Shown here: piece after piece, positions 16,083 through 23,563 of the stretch
How positions within the stretch are numbered: the stretch's first letter is position 1
Layout of the letters: each line of letters begins with the position of its first letter
From: Nitrospirota bacterium
GTDB lineage: Bacteria; Nitrospirota; Thermodesulfovibrionia; Thermodesulfovibrionales; Magnetobacteriaceae
DNA length: 44,758 bases
Assembly (NCBI GenBank): GCA_015233725.1
Contig: JADFXD010000014.1
Span: 1 to 44,758 of the forward strand
Reading direction: 5' to 3'
Notes under the pieces: generated by a model
The model's input: only the letters and a program-made list of their open reading frames with translations
What the model was told of the DNA's origin: nothing
Databases searched by the model: none
Position numbers and translations under genes: made by a program

Positions 16083-16814
16083 TTAGCTCGTGCTATGTGT
16101 ACTCATAGGTTGGGGAATAATCGGCGGAAAACCAATATGCGACCTTAAATCATTTCTGAAGTCTGCAAACGATGGACATTTACTGGCAACTACATCAGGA
16201 TTTATGACTTCAAGCAATTGAGGACCCTCTATAGTTTTTCTATAACGTGATTTATACTTATGAGCGATGTCTTCTAAGAGTCCTGATATTTTTTTTGGTT
16301 CACAGCCTATTTCTTCTGGCATTGAGCTGTACGATATTTTTTTGATTGCACTAACAATTTCAGTATATTTATTCTTACTTTTATAAATAATGTTAAAGCA
16401 ATTTAAGTCAGCTATCATCCAGGCTTCAATTTCCTGTACGGCAAAATGTATGCTATAACGCCCCTTGTAATCAGAAAGATCATTATCTCTTTCCTTTTTA
16501 ATTTTTTCCTTATCCTCACAATCTAAATCTCTAAGGATAAATACATAATCAACTAAAGGTTTACCATTTGCTTTAGCTTTATCTACAGTTTTCTTAGGTG
16601 GATTAAAAAGCTGGCTTACACGAAAACTCAAGTTATCTTGCATGGCATACTTGCCATTGAATCTATATGTATCAAAGAATATTTTTTTTCCACGCATCCA
16701 CTCTATCTCTGGTTTTAATATACTCCATAATCCCTTCTTAGCCCAAGGCGTAGATAGAGCTTCTGTTTTTCCTTCGACAAGAAAAAATATGTTTTTCTTA
16801 GTCAATATGGCCAT
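16083..16814 (-). CDS. DUF4276-like (TOPRIM-like) protein, partner of upstream ATPase
   Basis: A 243-residue protein. FFLVEGKTEAL at residues 10-20 and FILRDLDCED with D96/D98, followed by FAVQEIEAWMIAD, give the E-G-x-T-E ... D-x-D ... E-A-W pattern of DUF4276, a TOPRIM-related fold. By analogy with OLD-family nucleases and the TOPRIM partner of the PARIS system, it may be the nuclease/effector half of a two-gene module. Its start overlaps the end of the ATPase gene by 13 bases, which implies translational coupling and a fixed stoichiometry. Family assignment is from pattern recognition only; the activity is inferred. Confidence 0.75.
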   Translation of the reverse strand: MAILTKKNIFFLVEGKTEALSTPWAKKGLWSILKPEIEWMRGKKIFFDTYRFNGKYAMQDNLSFRVSQLFNPPKKTVDKAKANGKPLVDYVFILRDLDCEDKEKIKKERDNDLSDYKGRYSIHFAVQEIEAWMIADLNCFNIIYKSKNKYTEIVSAIKKISYSSMPEEIGCEPKKISGLLEDIAHKYKSRYRKTIEGPQLLEVINPDVVASKCPSFADFRNDLRSHIGFPPIIPQPMSTHSTS

Positions 16815-18037
16815 CCCCCAATAACTAATTCTCGATTACGATACATTTCACCAAGACGGTATCTTTCAAGCCACGGTTGTAGTTCTTCAGGGTCTAGCCT
16901 TCCAAACGTAGCATTTTTTTCGTCATCTGTACCCGTAACAATCACACTCTCTGGATAGTCTGAAAAACAATCAATGAGATCAGGCGAGTGAGTGGCAATC
17001 AACACCTGCGTCTTTCCCCTCTGAACAGCAACCTTGATTAAATCCGCAAGTATGTTAATCCATGCAGGGTGAAGACCAACCTCAGGTTCATCGATACATA
17101 TAAGGGGCGAGGGCTCAGGATGACATAAGATGGCTACCCAGCAGAGCATTCTTATTGTTCCGTCAGACAATTCGTGCAGAGCTAAAGGTTTCCTGATGGC
17201 TTTGTCTTTCAATTTCATCTCAAGATGTTGTGTATCAGAAGGAGGAAATTTCAGTCCATCAAAGCCGTCAAATAAGGCCTTTAACAGGGTATTAAATTCA
17301 GCTTCAAAGTCAAACTCCAAATGGTCTTTTTGCATCAAGTTAAACAGAACTATCGCAAGATTCTCTCCCGTCTCATCCAGATATAAATCCGAGGGGTCTA
17401 TTTTAGACGGTCTATCTTTTATATTCCTAATACTTATATGATTGGCGTTATAAAACCTCCATAGAGATACTTGCTTCTTTATGTGTTCAATGGCAGGATA
17501 TTTTTTAGGAGATGAAAGCACTTTTAAAGCTATCTCATCCCCTGAAATCTCCTCATCCTCTGGATGTTCAAAGCCTCTAGGACGATTTCCTTCATATATA
17601 TTTACCACACCTTTACCGAAGTTAAAACCAAGATACTTCCACTTATTTGTCTCTGTAGTTACTCTAGGTCTTATCTCTTGCATAGTCTCATGTTCGACAG
17701 AAAAATAATTGTAATCGTCAATTGATAAATCAAGCTCATATTCAACTGGAATTTTATCACGCATATTTGGTATAGGATCAAATTGCCATTTAAAGCTAAT
17801 TTTGTTTGGTGTTAAAATATTCTTGTTTAAAAGAGAGGCCAACCCTTTCCGGTAAGTTCTGACTGTCTTCTGCAAACCGTATTCTATGCAGTCAGGCAAA
17901 AACTTAATGGCCTCAAACAAGTTCGATTTCCCACAACCATTTGCCCCAATAAAGATATTCAGACCACCAAGAATTAAAGGCTCTTTCTCATCCATTAAAA
18001 GATTCTTATAATTTCTAACAAAAAATTCGTTTAGCAT
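16802..18037 (-). CDS. ABC-type/OLD-like AAA ATPase (AAA_21 group), probable defence module
   Basis: A 411-residue ATPase of the RecF/SMC-related class. Walker A GANGCGKSN is at residues 31-39. A long central insert without a coiled coil follows. The ABC signature is LHELSDGTIRML (about 283-294) and Walker B is LICIDEPEVGLHP (about 308-320), with the H-loop LIATHSPDLID. The protein stops soon after, with no fused TOPRIM domain. The downstream DUF4276-like gene provides one in trans, so the pair resembles a split OLD nuclease or a PARIS-like system. TAGGAG precedes the ATG. The only neighbours are membrane proteins and thiE, so it is a stand-alone insertion. Confidence 0.85.
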   Translation of the reverse strand: MLNEFFVRNYKNLLMDEKEPLILGGLNIFIGANGCGKSNLFEAIKFLPDCIEYGLQKTVRTYRKGLASLLNKNILTPNKISFKWQFDPIPNMRDKIPVEYELDLSIDDYNYFSVEHETMQEIRPRVTTETNKWKYLGFNFGKGVVNIYEGNRPRGFEHPEDEEISGDEIALKVLSSPKKYPAIEHIKKQVSLWRFYNANHISIRNIKDRPSKIDPSDLYLDETGENLAIVLFNLMQKDHLEFDFEAEFNTLLKALFDGFDGLKFPPSDTQHLEMKLKDKAIRKPLALHELSDGTIRMLCWVAILCHPEPSPLICIDEPEVGLHPAWINILADLIKVAVQRGKTQVLIATHSPDLIDCFSDYPESVIVTGTDDEKNATFGRLDPEELQPWLERYRLGEMYRNRELVIGGWPY

Positions 18038-18092
18038 AAACTCCTAAATGGGTACAGATTTAGATTTGATTAAACACAACAGACATAGCACT

Positions 18093-18155
18093 TTTATGGG
18101 GTCAAGGGGACTGGTCCCCTTGCAGGGGGGTCTGAGGGGGGGCGGAGCCGCCCCC
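18093..18155 (-). repeat. Dispersed GC-rich repeat, copy F (inverted), overlapping the thiE end
   Basis: Minus-strand-oriented copy with AAGGGGAC CA GTCCCCTT and GGGGGCGG CT CCGCCCCC. The thiE reading frame runs into it and its last codons are repeat-derived. Followed on the minus strand by ATAAAAGTG, as in copy A. Confidence 0.88.
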
Positions 18156-18803
18156 TTTTTTTTCTTTTTCTTGCCCTCTTATGATGTTTACGTATACCTC
18201 AATAGCCTTTGTCAGGTCTTCCTGCTCGAGGATACCGGAGGCCACGGCCACGGCAGAGACCCCAGTCTGCAAGACATCGCCCAGGGTTTCCTCTCTGATG
18301 CCACCTATTGCCACCACGGGGATCGTGATGTGTCGTAGTATTTCCCTGATGGCATCAACGCCCTTGGGGGAACCGGCGTCCTTGGTCGTTGTCTCAAATA
18401 TGGGACCAAACCCTATGTAATCTGCCCCGGCCCTCTGCGCCTCCAGGGCCTCTTCAAGGCTGTGGGTTGAGACACCGAGGATCTTGTCGCCCATGAGCCT
18501 TCGCACCTGCCCAATAGGTAGGTCATCCTGACCCAGGTGTACGCCATCGGCATCGACTGCCAGCGCTATGTCGGGATAGTCGTTGATGATCAGGGTCATG
18601 TCGTTTGCCCTGGTGAGCGACCTCAATAAGCGGGCGGTCTTAAAGAGCTGAAGACGCGAGGCCTCCTTGTCCCTGAGCTGGAGCCACCTAATCCCGCCGC
18701 CAATGGCATCCATGACCATGTCAAAGGCCGGCCTGGAGCGCGTCCCCCTGTTTAGCAACAGACACAGCCCACCAAGATATAAGTTACTATGCGGTCTTTC
18801 CAT
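18102..18803 (-). CDS. thiE: Thiamine-phosphate synthase
   Basis: TIM-barrel enzyme joining HMP-PP and THZ-P to thiamine monophosphate. From the ATG at 18803 it has 233 residues. IRWLQLRDKEAS binds the pyrimidine pyrophosphate. TLIINDYPDIALAVDADGVHLGQDD is the hallmark ThiE stretch. GVSTHSLEEA, DYIGFGPIFETTTK and VAIGGI follow in the expected order. This start overlaps the accC stop by 17 bases; a longer frame to 18854 exists but lies wholly inside accC. The enzyme core ends near IIRGQEKE. The last 15 or so residues (GGGSAPPQTPLQG...) are translated from repeat copy F, so the original stop was probably lost when the repeat arrived. Confidence 0.92.
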   Translation of the reverse strand: MERPHSNLYLGGLCLLLNRGTRSRPAFDMVMDAIGGGIRWLQLRDKEASRLQLFKTARLLRSLTRANDMTLIINDYPDIALAVDADGVHLGQDDLPIGQVRRLMGDKILGVSTHSLEEALEAQRAGADYIGFGPIFETTTKDAGSPKGVDAIREILRHITIPVVAIGGIREETLGDVLQTGVSAVAVASGILEQEDLTKAIEVYVNIIRGQEKEKKGGGSAPPQTPLQGDQSP

Positions 18804-20139
18804 ATGGCCGTTCAAGGTAGCCGGTGTCAAATTTGCCCGATAAGAAGTCGGCATTAGACAGGAGCGTCTTATGAAATGGGATGGTGGTCTTTATCCCCTC
18901 TATCTTAAACTCACCCAGCGCCCTACGCATCCGATCGATGGCCTCCTGACGGTTACTTCCATAGGTAATGAGCTTTGCTATCAGCGAGTCGTACTGTGAG
19001 GGTATGGTGCATCCGCTGTAGATGTGGGTATCGACCCTCACTCCCGGTCCACCGGGCTGGTAGTAGAAGGTTATCTTTCCAGGTGAGGGGATAAACGTAA
19101 AGGGGTCCTCGGCGTTGATCCGACATTCGATGCTATGCCCCCTGAGTATGACGTTCTTTTGCTTAACGCTCAGGGGCAGGCCGCAGGCCAGACGTATCTG
19201 CTCCTTGATGACATCTATGCCGGTTACCATCTCTGTCACGGGGTGTTCGACCTGGACTCGCGTGTTTATCTCCATGAAGTAGAAGTTCTCTTCCTTGTCA
19301 AAGATGAACTCTACGGTGCCCACGTTTCTATACTTTAACGCCTCGGCGGCCTTTATGGCGTATTTGCCGAGTTTTTCCCTGAGCCTGTCGTTTATGATCG
19401 GCGAGGGGGATTCCTCGATCAGCTTTTGATGACGCCTCTGGACAGAGCAGTCGCGTTCGCCAAACTGCAGGGTCTCTCCCTTGTTGTCCACGGCTATTTG
19501 CACCTCTATGTGTCTGATGTAAGAGAAGTATTTTTCGATGTACAGCTCGCCGTTTCCGAAGGCGGCCAGGGCCTCGTTCTGTGCCGCGGCCAGCGCCTGG
19601 GGCAGTTGAGACTCCTCATGCACCACGCGCATCCCCTTTCCACCGCCGCCGGCTGAGGCCTTGATTATCACGGGGAAACCTATCTTTCTGGCAATCTTCA
19701 GGGCAAGTGACATGTCCTCTAAGGCGCCATCGCTGCCGGGTACCACGGGGATACCATGCCTTTTCATTATATGCCTGGCCCTGGCCTTATTGCCCCCCAG
19801 GCGGATGTTTTCAGGCGTTGGCCCTATAAAGACGATCCCAGACTTCCTGCAGGCCTCCGCGAACTGCGGGTTCTCCGACAAAAACCCATACCCGGGATGA
19901 ACCGCCTCAGCGTCCGTTACCTCGGTAGCGCTGAGGATCGCCGGTATGTTGAGATAGCTGTCAGATGCCCGCGCAGGCCCCACGCAAATGGCCTCGTCGG
20001 CGAGCTTGACGTGCATGGAATCCCTATCTATCTCCGAGTACACCGCAACCGTCCCTATACCAAGCTCCTTGCATGCCCGGATGACACGGATCGCTATCTC
20101 CCCCCTATTGGCTATTAATATCTTTTTAAAAAGAGGCAT
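18787..20139 (-). CDS. accC: Acetyl-CoA carboxylase, biotin carboxylase subunit
   Basis: A 450-residue ATP-grasp enzyme that carboxylates the biotin on AccB with bicarbonate and ATP, the first step of fatty acid synthesis. The biotin-carboxylase N-domain begins FKKILIANRGEIAIRVIRA. The glycine-rich ATP loop is KASAGGGGKGMRVV (about 159-172). FYFMEINTRVQVEHPVTE is the catalytic/biotin signature, and GHSIECRINAEDP the C-domain motif. The length is standard. It lies in the order pepP-efp-accB-accC, with a 222-base repeat-filled gap after accB, and its stop overlaps thiE. Confidence 0.97.
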   Translation of the reverse strand: MPLFKKILIANRGEIAIRVIRACKELGIGTVAVYSEIDRDSMHVKLADEAICVGPARASDSYLNIPAILSATEVTDAEAVHPGYGFLSENPQFAEACRKSGIVFIGPTPENIRLGGNKARARHIMKRHGIPVVPGSDGALEDMSLALKIARKIGFPVIIKASAGGGGKGMRVVHEESQLPQALAAAQNEALAAFGNGELYIEKYFSYIRHIEVQIAVDNKGETLQFGERDCSVQRRHQKLIEESPSPIINDRLREKLGKYAIKAAEALKYRNVGTVEFIFDKEENFYFMEINTRVQVEHPVTEMVTGIDVIKEQIRLACGLPLSVKQKNVILRGHSIECRINAEDPFTFIPSPGKITFYYQPGGPGVRVDTHIYSGCTIPSQYDSLIAKLITYGSNRQEAIDRMRRALGEFKIEGIKTTIPFHKTLLSNADFLSGKFDTGYLERPYGKTA

Positions 20140-20190
20140 TGTCTACAAGCACCTGCCAATATAAGAAGAGGGAAAGAAGAGAAGAAAGAA

Positions 20191-20317
20191 AGGGGCGGCG
20201 GAGCTTCTTTTCCGCTCCAGGTCGCACCTGGCCCCCTTTAGAACCCCCTGCAAGGGGTCCAGACCCCTTGACCCCATAATGCTCAATCCGGCCCCAACGA
20301 TTGTAAGGAGCGATCCG
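20191..20317 (+). repeat. Dispersed GC-rich repeat, copy G, inside the acc operon
   Basis: This copy sits between accB and accC. It starts GGGGCGGCGGAGCTTCTTTT, carries the inserted palindrome CCAGGT CGC ACCTGG, then CCCCCTTTAGAACCCCCTGC, hairpin AAGGGGTC CA GACCCCTT, end GACCCCATAATG and the right module CTCAATCCGGCCCCAACG with TTGTAAGGAGCGATCC. It interrupts a normally tight operon. Strong hairpins here should affect accC expression unless read through. Confidence 0.9.
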
Positions 20318-20361
20318 ATCAATTTTATATACAAATTTCTGTACATGTACTTATTCCCTCC

Positions 20362-20802
20362 TCACACCGGTTCAATCAGGAACAGGGGTTCTGCGTACTC
20401 AACGGCCGTTGCGTTTTCTACCAGGATATCCGTTATGGTGCCATCGACCTCGCTCTCTATTTCGTTCATCAGCTTCATTGCCTCAATGACGCACAGGACG
20501 TGTCCCTTTTTTATCCTGTCGCCCACCTCCACAAACACCTTGGACTCCGGTGACGACGAGCGATAGAAGGTGCCAACGATAGGGGACTTTACGGTGATGA
20601 GGTTGCACCTGGTATCGGTTGCGGGGGCCACAGGCTCTGGTGAAGCCGCCACGGCGGGCGATGATGCTACGACTGCCCGCTCCGATGGTGGCTTATGGCG
20701 CCGTAGCTTTATCTTTAAGCCGTCATGTTCGTAGAACAGCTCCGTGATGTCGGTTGCCTTGAGGGTCTCGATGAGCTCTTTAATCAGGTTGATGTCCATC
20801 AT
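20362..20802 (-). CDS. accB: Acetyl-CoA carboxylase, biotin carboxyl carrier protein
   Basis: A 146-residue BCCP. The N-terminal helical part (DINLIKELIETLKATDITELFY) is followed by an Ala/Pro/Val-rich linker (about 42-62) and a C-terminal biotinyl domain with IEAMKLMNE, where K110 is the biotinylated lysine. The ATG overlaps the efp stop by 4 bases (ATGA), a clear sign of translational coupling. Works with AccC at 18787; the carboxyltransferase genes are not in the window. Confidence 0.96.
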   Translation of the reverse strand: MMDINLIKELIETLKATDITELFYEHDGLKIKLRRHKPPSERAVVASSPAVAASPEPVAPATDTRCNLITVKSPIVGTFYRSSSPESKVFVEVGDRIKKGHVLCVIEAMKLMNEIESEVDGTITDILVENATAVEYAEPLFLIEPV

Positions 20803-21359
20803 TTTGCCCTTTCAATATACTCTAGCGTCCTTGTATCGATCTTTATAACATCGCCCTCGTTGATGTGGAAGGGGACCTTTATGTTGGCTCCTGTTTCAAG
20901 GATGGCCGGTTTGCTCCCGCCTGAGGCTGTGTCTCCCTTGAAGCCGGGGTCGGTCTTGGCCACGGCAAGCTCTACGAAGATGGGGGGTTCCACGGCAAGG
21001 GGGTTTTCCTTGTGATAGAGGATCGTGACGATCATGTTTTCCTTGATCAGGAGTCTGACGCTGCCCAGTTGCTCCTCTGTCAGGGGTAGTTGCTCGTAGG
21101 TCTCCATATCCATAAAATAGTATTGATTATCCTGATTATAGAGGTATTGCATCTGTTTTTCTTCGAGGTTGGCCTTGGGAAATTTCTCGCCCGAGTTAAA
21201 GGTATCCTCTATGACCTTACCGCTCTTAAGACCCTTCATCTTTGCCCTGACAAAGGCAGCACCCCTGCCCATCTTGACGTGCTGGAACTCTATTACCTCA
21301 TAGGGCTCACCCTTGTACTCTATCTTGGTACCTCTTCTAAAGTCATTTGTTGCTATCAC
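20799..21359 (-). CDS. efp: Translation elongation factor P
   Basis: Three-domain, tRNA-shaped factor that relieves ribosome stalling at proline runs. I take the GTG at 21359, preceded by AGGAGG, giving 186 residues, the usual length; the longer TTG start has no ribosome-binding site. Domain I is IATNDFRRGTKIEYKGEPYEV, with the loop KMGRGAAF whose tip residue is R32. E. coli has lysine here; an arginine at this position is the target of EarP rhamnosylation in Pseudomonas, but no earP is visible. Domain III ends with the EF-P signature DVIKIDTRTLEY. Confidence 0.95.
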   Translation of the reverse strand: MIATNDFRRGTKIEYKGEPYEVIEFQHVKMGRGAAFVRAKMKGLKSGKVIEDTFNSGEKFPKANLEEKQMQYLYNQDNQYYFMDMETYEQLPLTEEQLGSVRLLIKENMIVTILYHKENPLAVEPPIFVELAVAKTDPGFKGDTASGGSKPAILETGANIKVPFHINEGDVIKIDTRTLEYIERAK

Positions 21360-21420
21360 ATGGCCTCCTAAATTTGCCAACTATTATTTTCATTTTCACA
21401 GATATCTGTTTATATATATA

Positions 21421-22488
21421 TTATACTATTTCTAAATTTCCTGGAAGTGTTGTTATCCTCTGCGCCCTGCCATTTGAGACAACAATCATATCCTCAATCC
21501 TCACGCCGCCAATCTCTGGTAAGTAGATGCCAGGCTCCACGGTAAACACCATCCCCTCCGCAACGACCACCCTGGGGGCCCTTGCCGATATGCGAGGTCT
21601 CTCATGCACCTCAAGCCCTACGCCGTGGCCTGTCCCATGACCAAAATACTGACCAAGCCCTGCCTCCTTTATGACATTGCGGGCGATGGCGTCGCTCTCT
21701 ACGGCGGTCAACCCCGCCCTTATGCCCTCAATGGCGCTGGTGTTAGCCCTGAGCACGATGTCGTGTATCTCCTTCTTTCTTTCAACATCAGGCCCCTTAA
21801 CGAGAAACGTCCTGGTCATATCCGAGAAGTACCCGCTGCTCTCCCCGCCCCAATCTATCACGACCAGGTCGCCCTTTTCGAGCTTTTTCTGTGTGGGCTT
21901 GGCATGGGGCAGGGCTGAGTTCCTCCCCGAGGCCACTATCGGATAAAAGGGGAGCTTGTCCACGCCGCCTTGCCTTAAGGCATCCTCAAGGCGCAGGGAG
22001 ATTGATCTCTCCGTAACGCCGGCCTTTATGTAGCCCTTTATCTTGAGTAAGGCATCCTCGGCCTTTTGGATGGCCTGTTTGATCAGCTCCAACTCGGAGG
22101 CGTCCTTGATAGCCCGCAGGTGTTCCACAGTATCGGGCAGCGTGGTAAGCTCTTGAAAGTGCCTCGACAGCGCCTTATACTGACTGTAGACGATGGAGTC
22201 TTGCACGGACAATGCCCTGATGCCAAGCCTCCTTGCGTAGTTAGCTAAAACCCCCGTAATCTCCTTGTTTGTTATCTCGACTCTGCAGACGGAGACCTCC
22301 CTGGCGGACTGCTCCTTGTATCTGAAATCCGTAAACAGGACATCCTCCTTATCCGACACCAATAAATAAGCAGAAGAACCTGTGAAACCCGTCAGGTATC
22401 TTATGTTGGTGATATCGGTGATAAAAAAGGCCTTCTTCCTTTTTTTCTTTAGCTCACCCTTGAGTCTTAATATTCTCTGCGTTAACAT
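21421..22488 (-). CDS. pepP: Xaa-Pro aminopeptidase / M24B metallopeptidase
   Basis: A pita-bread-fold dimetal aminopeptidase that removes residues before proline. From ATG at 22488 it has 355 residues. A creatinase-like N-domain (ITDITNIRYLTGFTGSSAYLL) precedes the catalytic domain (about 130-355). Ligands are visible in order: VIDWGGESSGYFSDMTRT (two Asp), GTGHGVGLEVHE (His), FTVEPGIY (Glu) and GGVRIEDM (Glu). The frame is open further upstream to 22632, but that part is low-complexity repeat-like sequence. It is the first gene of the pepP-efp-accB-accC-thiE run; this neighbourhood is widespread in bacteria. Confidence 0.92.
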   Translation of the reverse strand: MLTQRILRLKGELKKKRKKAFFITDITNIRYLTGFTGSSAYLLVSDKEDVLFTDFRYKEQSAREVSVCRVEITNKEITGVLANYARRLGIRALSVQDSIVYSQYKALSRHFQELTTLPDTVEHLRAIKDASELELIKQAIQKAEDALLKIKGYIKAGVTERSISLRLEDALRQGGVDKLPFYPIVASGRNSALPHAKPTQKKLEKGDLVVIDWGGESSGYFSDMTRTFLVKGPDVERKKEIHDIVLRANTSAIEGIRAGLTAVESDAIARNVIKEAGLGQYFGHGTGHGVGLEVHERPRISARAPRVVVAEGMVFTVEPGIYLPEIGGVRIEDMIVVSNGRAQRITTLPGNLEIV

Positions 22489-22829
22489 AAATGCAAAACA
22501 ATTAGAGTTTACGACAATACCAGCAGCGATGTCAATAAAAAAAAGAGGGGGAAAAAAAAAGGGGCTGGTGTTTGAGTTGGGGGGTGGGTGAAGTTTATGC
22601 ACAAGGGGATGTGAAAAAATTTCTCTTGACAAAATCTTAATAATCCCGCCAACCTAATATCGCCATAGCCCATATGCTTTTCGATTCTCCCGAGGCGTTT
22701 TGTCTGATCTCTGAAGCCACCCCCCAGCACTGACGCGGCTTTCCGGCGTGATCACATCCTCAAACATTAGACGCAATTAACGGGGAGACCACATTCTGCC
22801 ATATGAAACTTGTAGTCTCCACATTTATG
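22489..22829. other. Intergenic region with a degenerate repeat fragment
   Basis: No convincing gene. The segment 22570-22590 (GAGTTGGGGGGTGGGTG) resembles the right end of repeat copies C and D. The rest has scattered short frames without family resemblance. Confidence 0.5.
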
Positions 22830-22858
22830 TTGAAGTTTTCTATACAAGAGTGTATACT
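22830..22858 (+). promoter_or_regulatory. Sigma-70 promoter for the tacA-like gene
   Basis: TTGAAG, a 17-base spacer, then TATACT, 23 bases before the start codon. The region around the -10 box is palindromic in character (TATACAAGAGTGTATA and GTATACTAAACGTATA), suitable for autoregulation by the antitoxin dimer. Confidence 0.75.
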
Positions 22859-22881
22859 AAACGTATATAAGGAGGTATCCT

Positions 22882-23163
22882 ATGATGCAGTCACAAAGGA
22901 AGGAAGTCGTATCCATCAACATACGCGCTAAAGTGCAACAACGCGATCTCATTGACCAAGCCGCCGAAAGGCTTGGCCGCAGCCGATCAGATTTTATGCT
23001 TGGGGTTGCCTGCCGTGAAGCGGAGGATGTGCTGCTTGATCAGGCGCTGTTTACGGTCAATGCTGTAACCTTCACCAAGTTTCAGGCTATGCTTGACCAG
23101 CCGTTGCCGCCGACCGATAAGCTACGCCGGTTGCTCAAAACGAAAGCCCCCTGGGATAAATGA
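22882..23163 (+). CDS. TacA-type (DUF1778) ribbon-helix-helix antitoxin, orphan
   Basis: A 93-residue protein. The N-terminal RHH motif (VVSINIRAKVQQRDLIDQAA, then RSRSDFMLGVACREAE) is the DUF1778/TacA signature; the C-terminal DQPLPPTDKLRRLLKTKAPWD is the conserved toxin-binding end. TacA binds a GNAT toxin that acetylates aminoacyl-tRNA and represses its own operon. GGAGG precedes the ATG. The toxin gene directly downstream is broken, so this antitoxin is probably an orphan, possibly retained as an anti-addiction module. Confidence 0.9.
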   Translation: MMQSQRKEVVSINIRAKVQQRDLIDQAAERLGRSRSDFMLGVACREAEDVLLDQALFTVNAVTFTKFQAMLDQPLPPTDKLRRLLKTKAPWDK

Positions 23164-23219
23164 CAGCCTTTATTGTAGCGCCCCCGTCTCCAAACTGGGC
23201 AAGCTCGACTATGATGTAG
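23160..23219 (+). pseudogene. TacT-type GNAT toxin, N-terminal stub
   Basis: An ATG overlapping the antitoxin stop (ATGA) begins MTAFIVAPPSP, the usual start of TacT toxins, but a stop follows after 19 codons and no GNAT acetyl-CoA motif is found in any frame downstream. The overlap and the opening match the normal tacAT operon, so the toxin appears deleted or replaced just after its start. Confidence 0.65.
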
Positions 23220-23563
23220 AGGTAGACATTACCTTGACGCCACGTCATTATTTGCAACAAGGAGTACATAATCTAAGCAATAAAGGAACGTAAACACCTA
23301 ACTGGCCTTGAGGTCAAAAAACTTTTATCGGATACCAAGGTCAGACTCAACGGAGCCGCACCTGCTTCCCTTTACTAAGTTGTCGCAGCTGGTTTTTTGA
23401 TCCGCTTTTTTTCAGTCTGTTGTCTTTATTGAAGGGCTTGAAGTACACTATATTACAGGATGTTGTTATGGTATTTTAAAGAGTTTGGATAGACAGAGAA
23501 TCATCACATGGGTTGTTATTTGAGCATAAAAAAACGATGGGGCCACTATGGGGGTAGTCCATA
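23220..23563. other. Intergenic region, no gene seen
   Basis: 344 bases between the broken toxin and the R-M gene. No frame gives a recognisable protein. An A/T-rich stretch near 23440-23520 could hold the R-M promoter, but no box pair is clear. Confidence 0.45.

Noticed and set aside
20143-20346. 67-codon minus-strand frame between accB and accC with a hydrophobic start
   Set aside because: Almost entirely made of repeat copy G; similar peptides appear wherever this module occurs.
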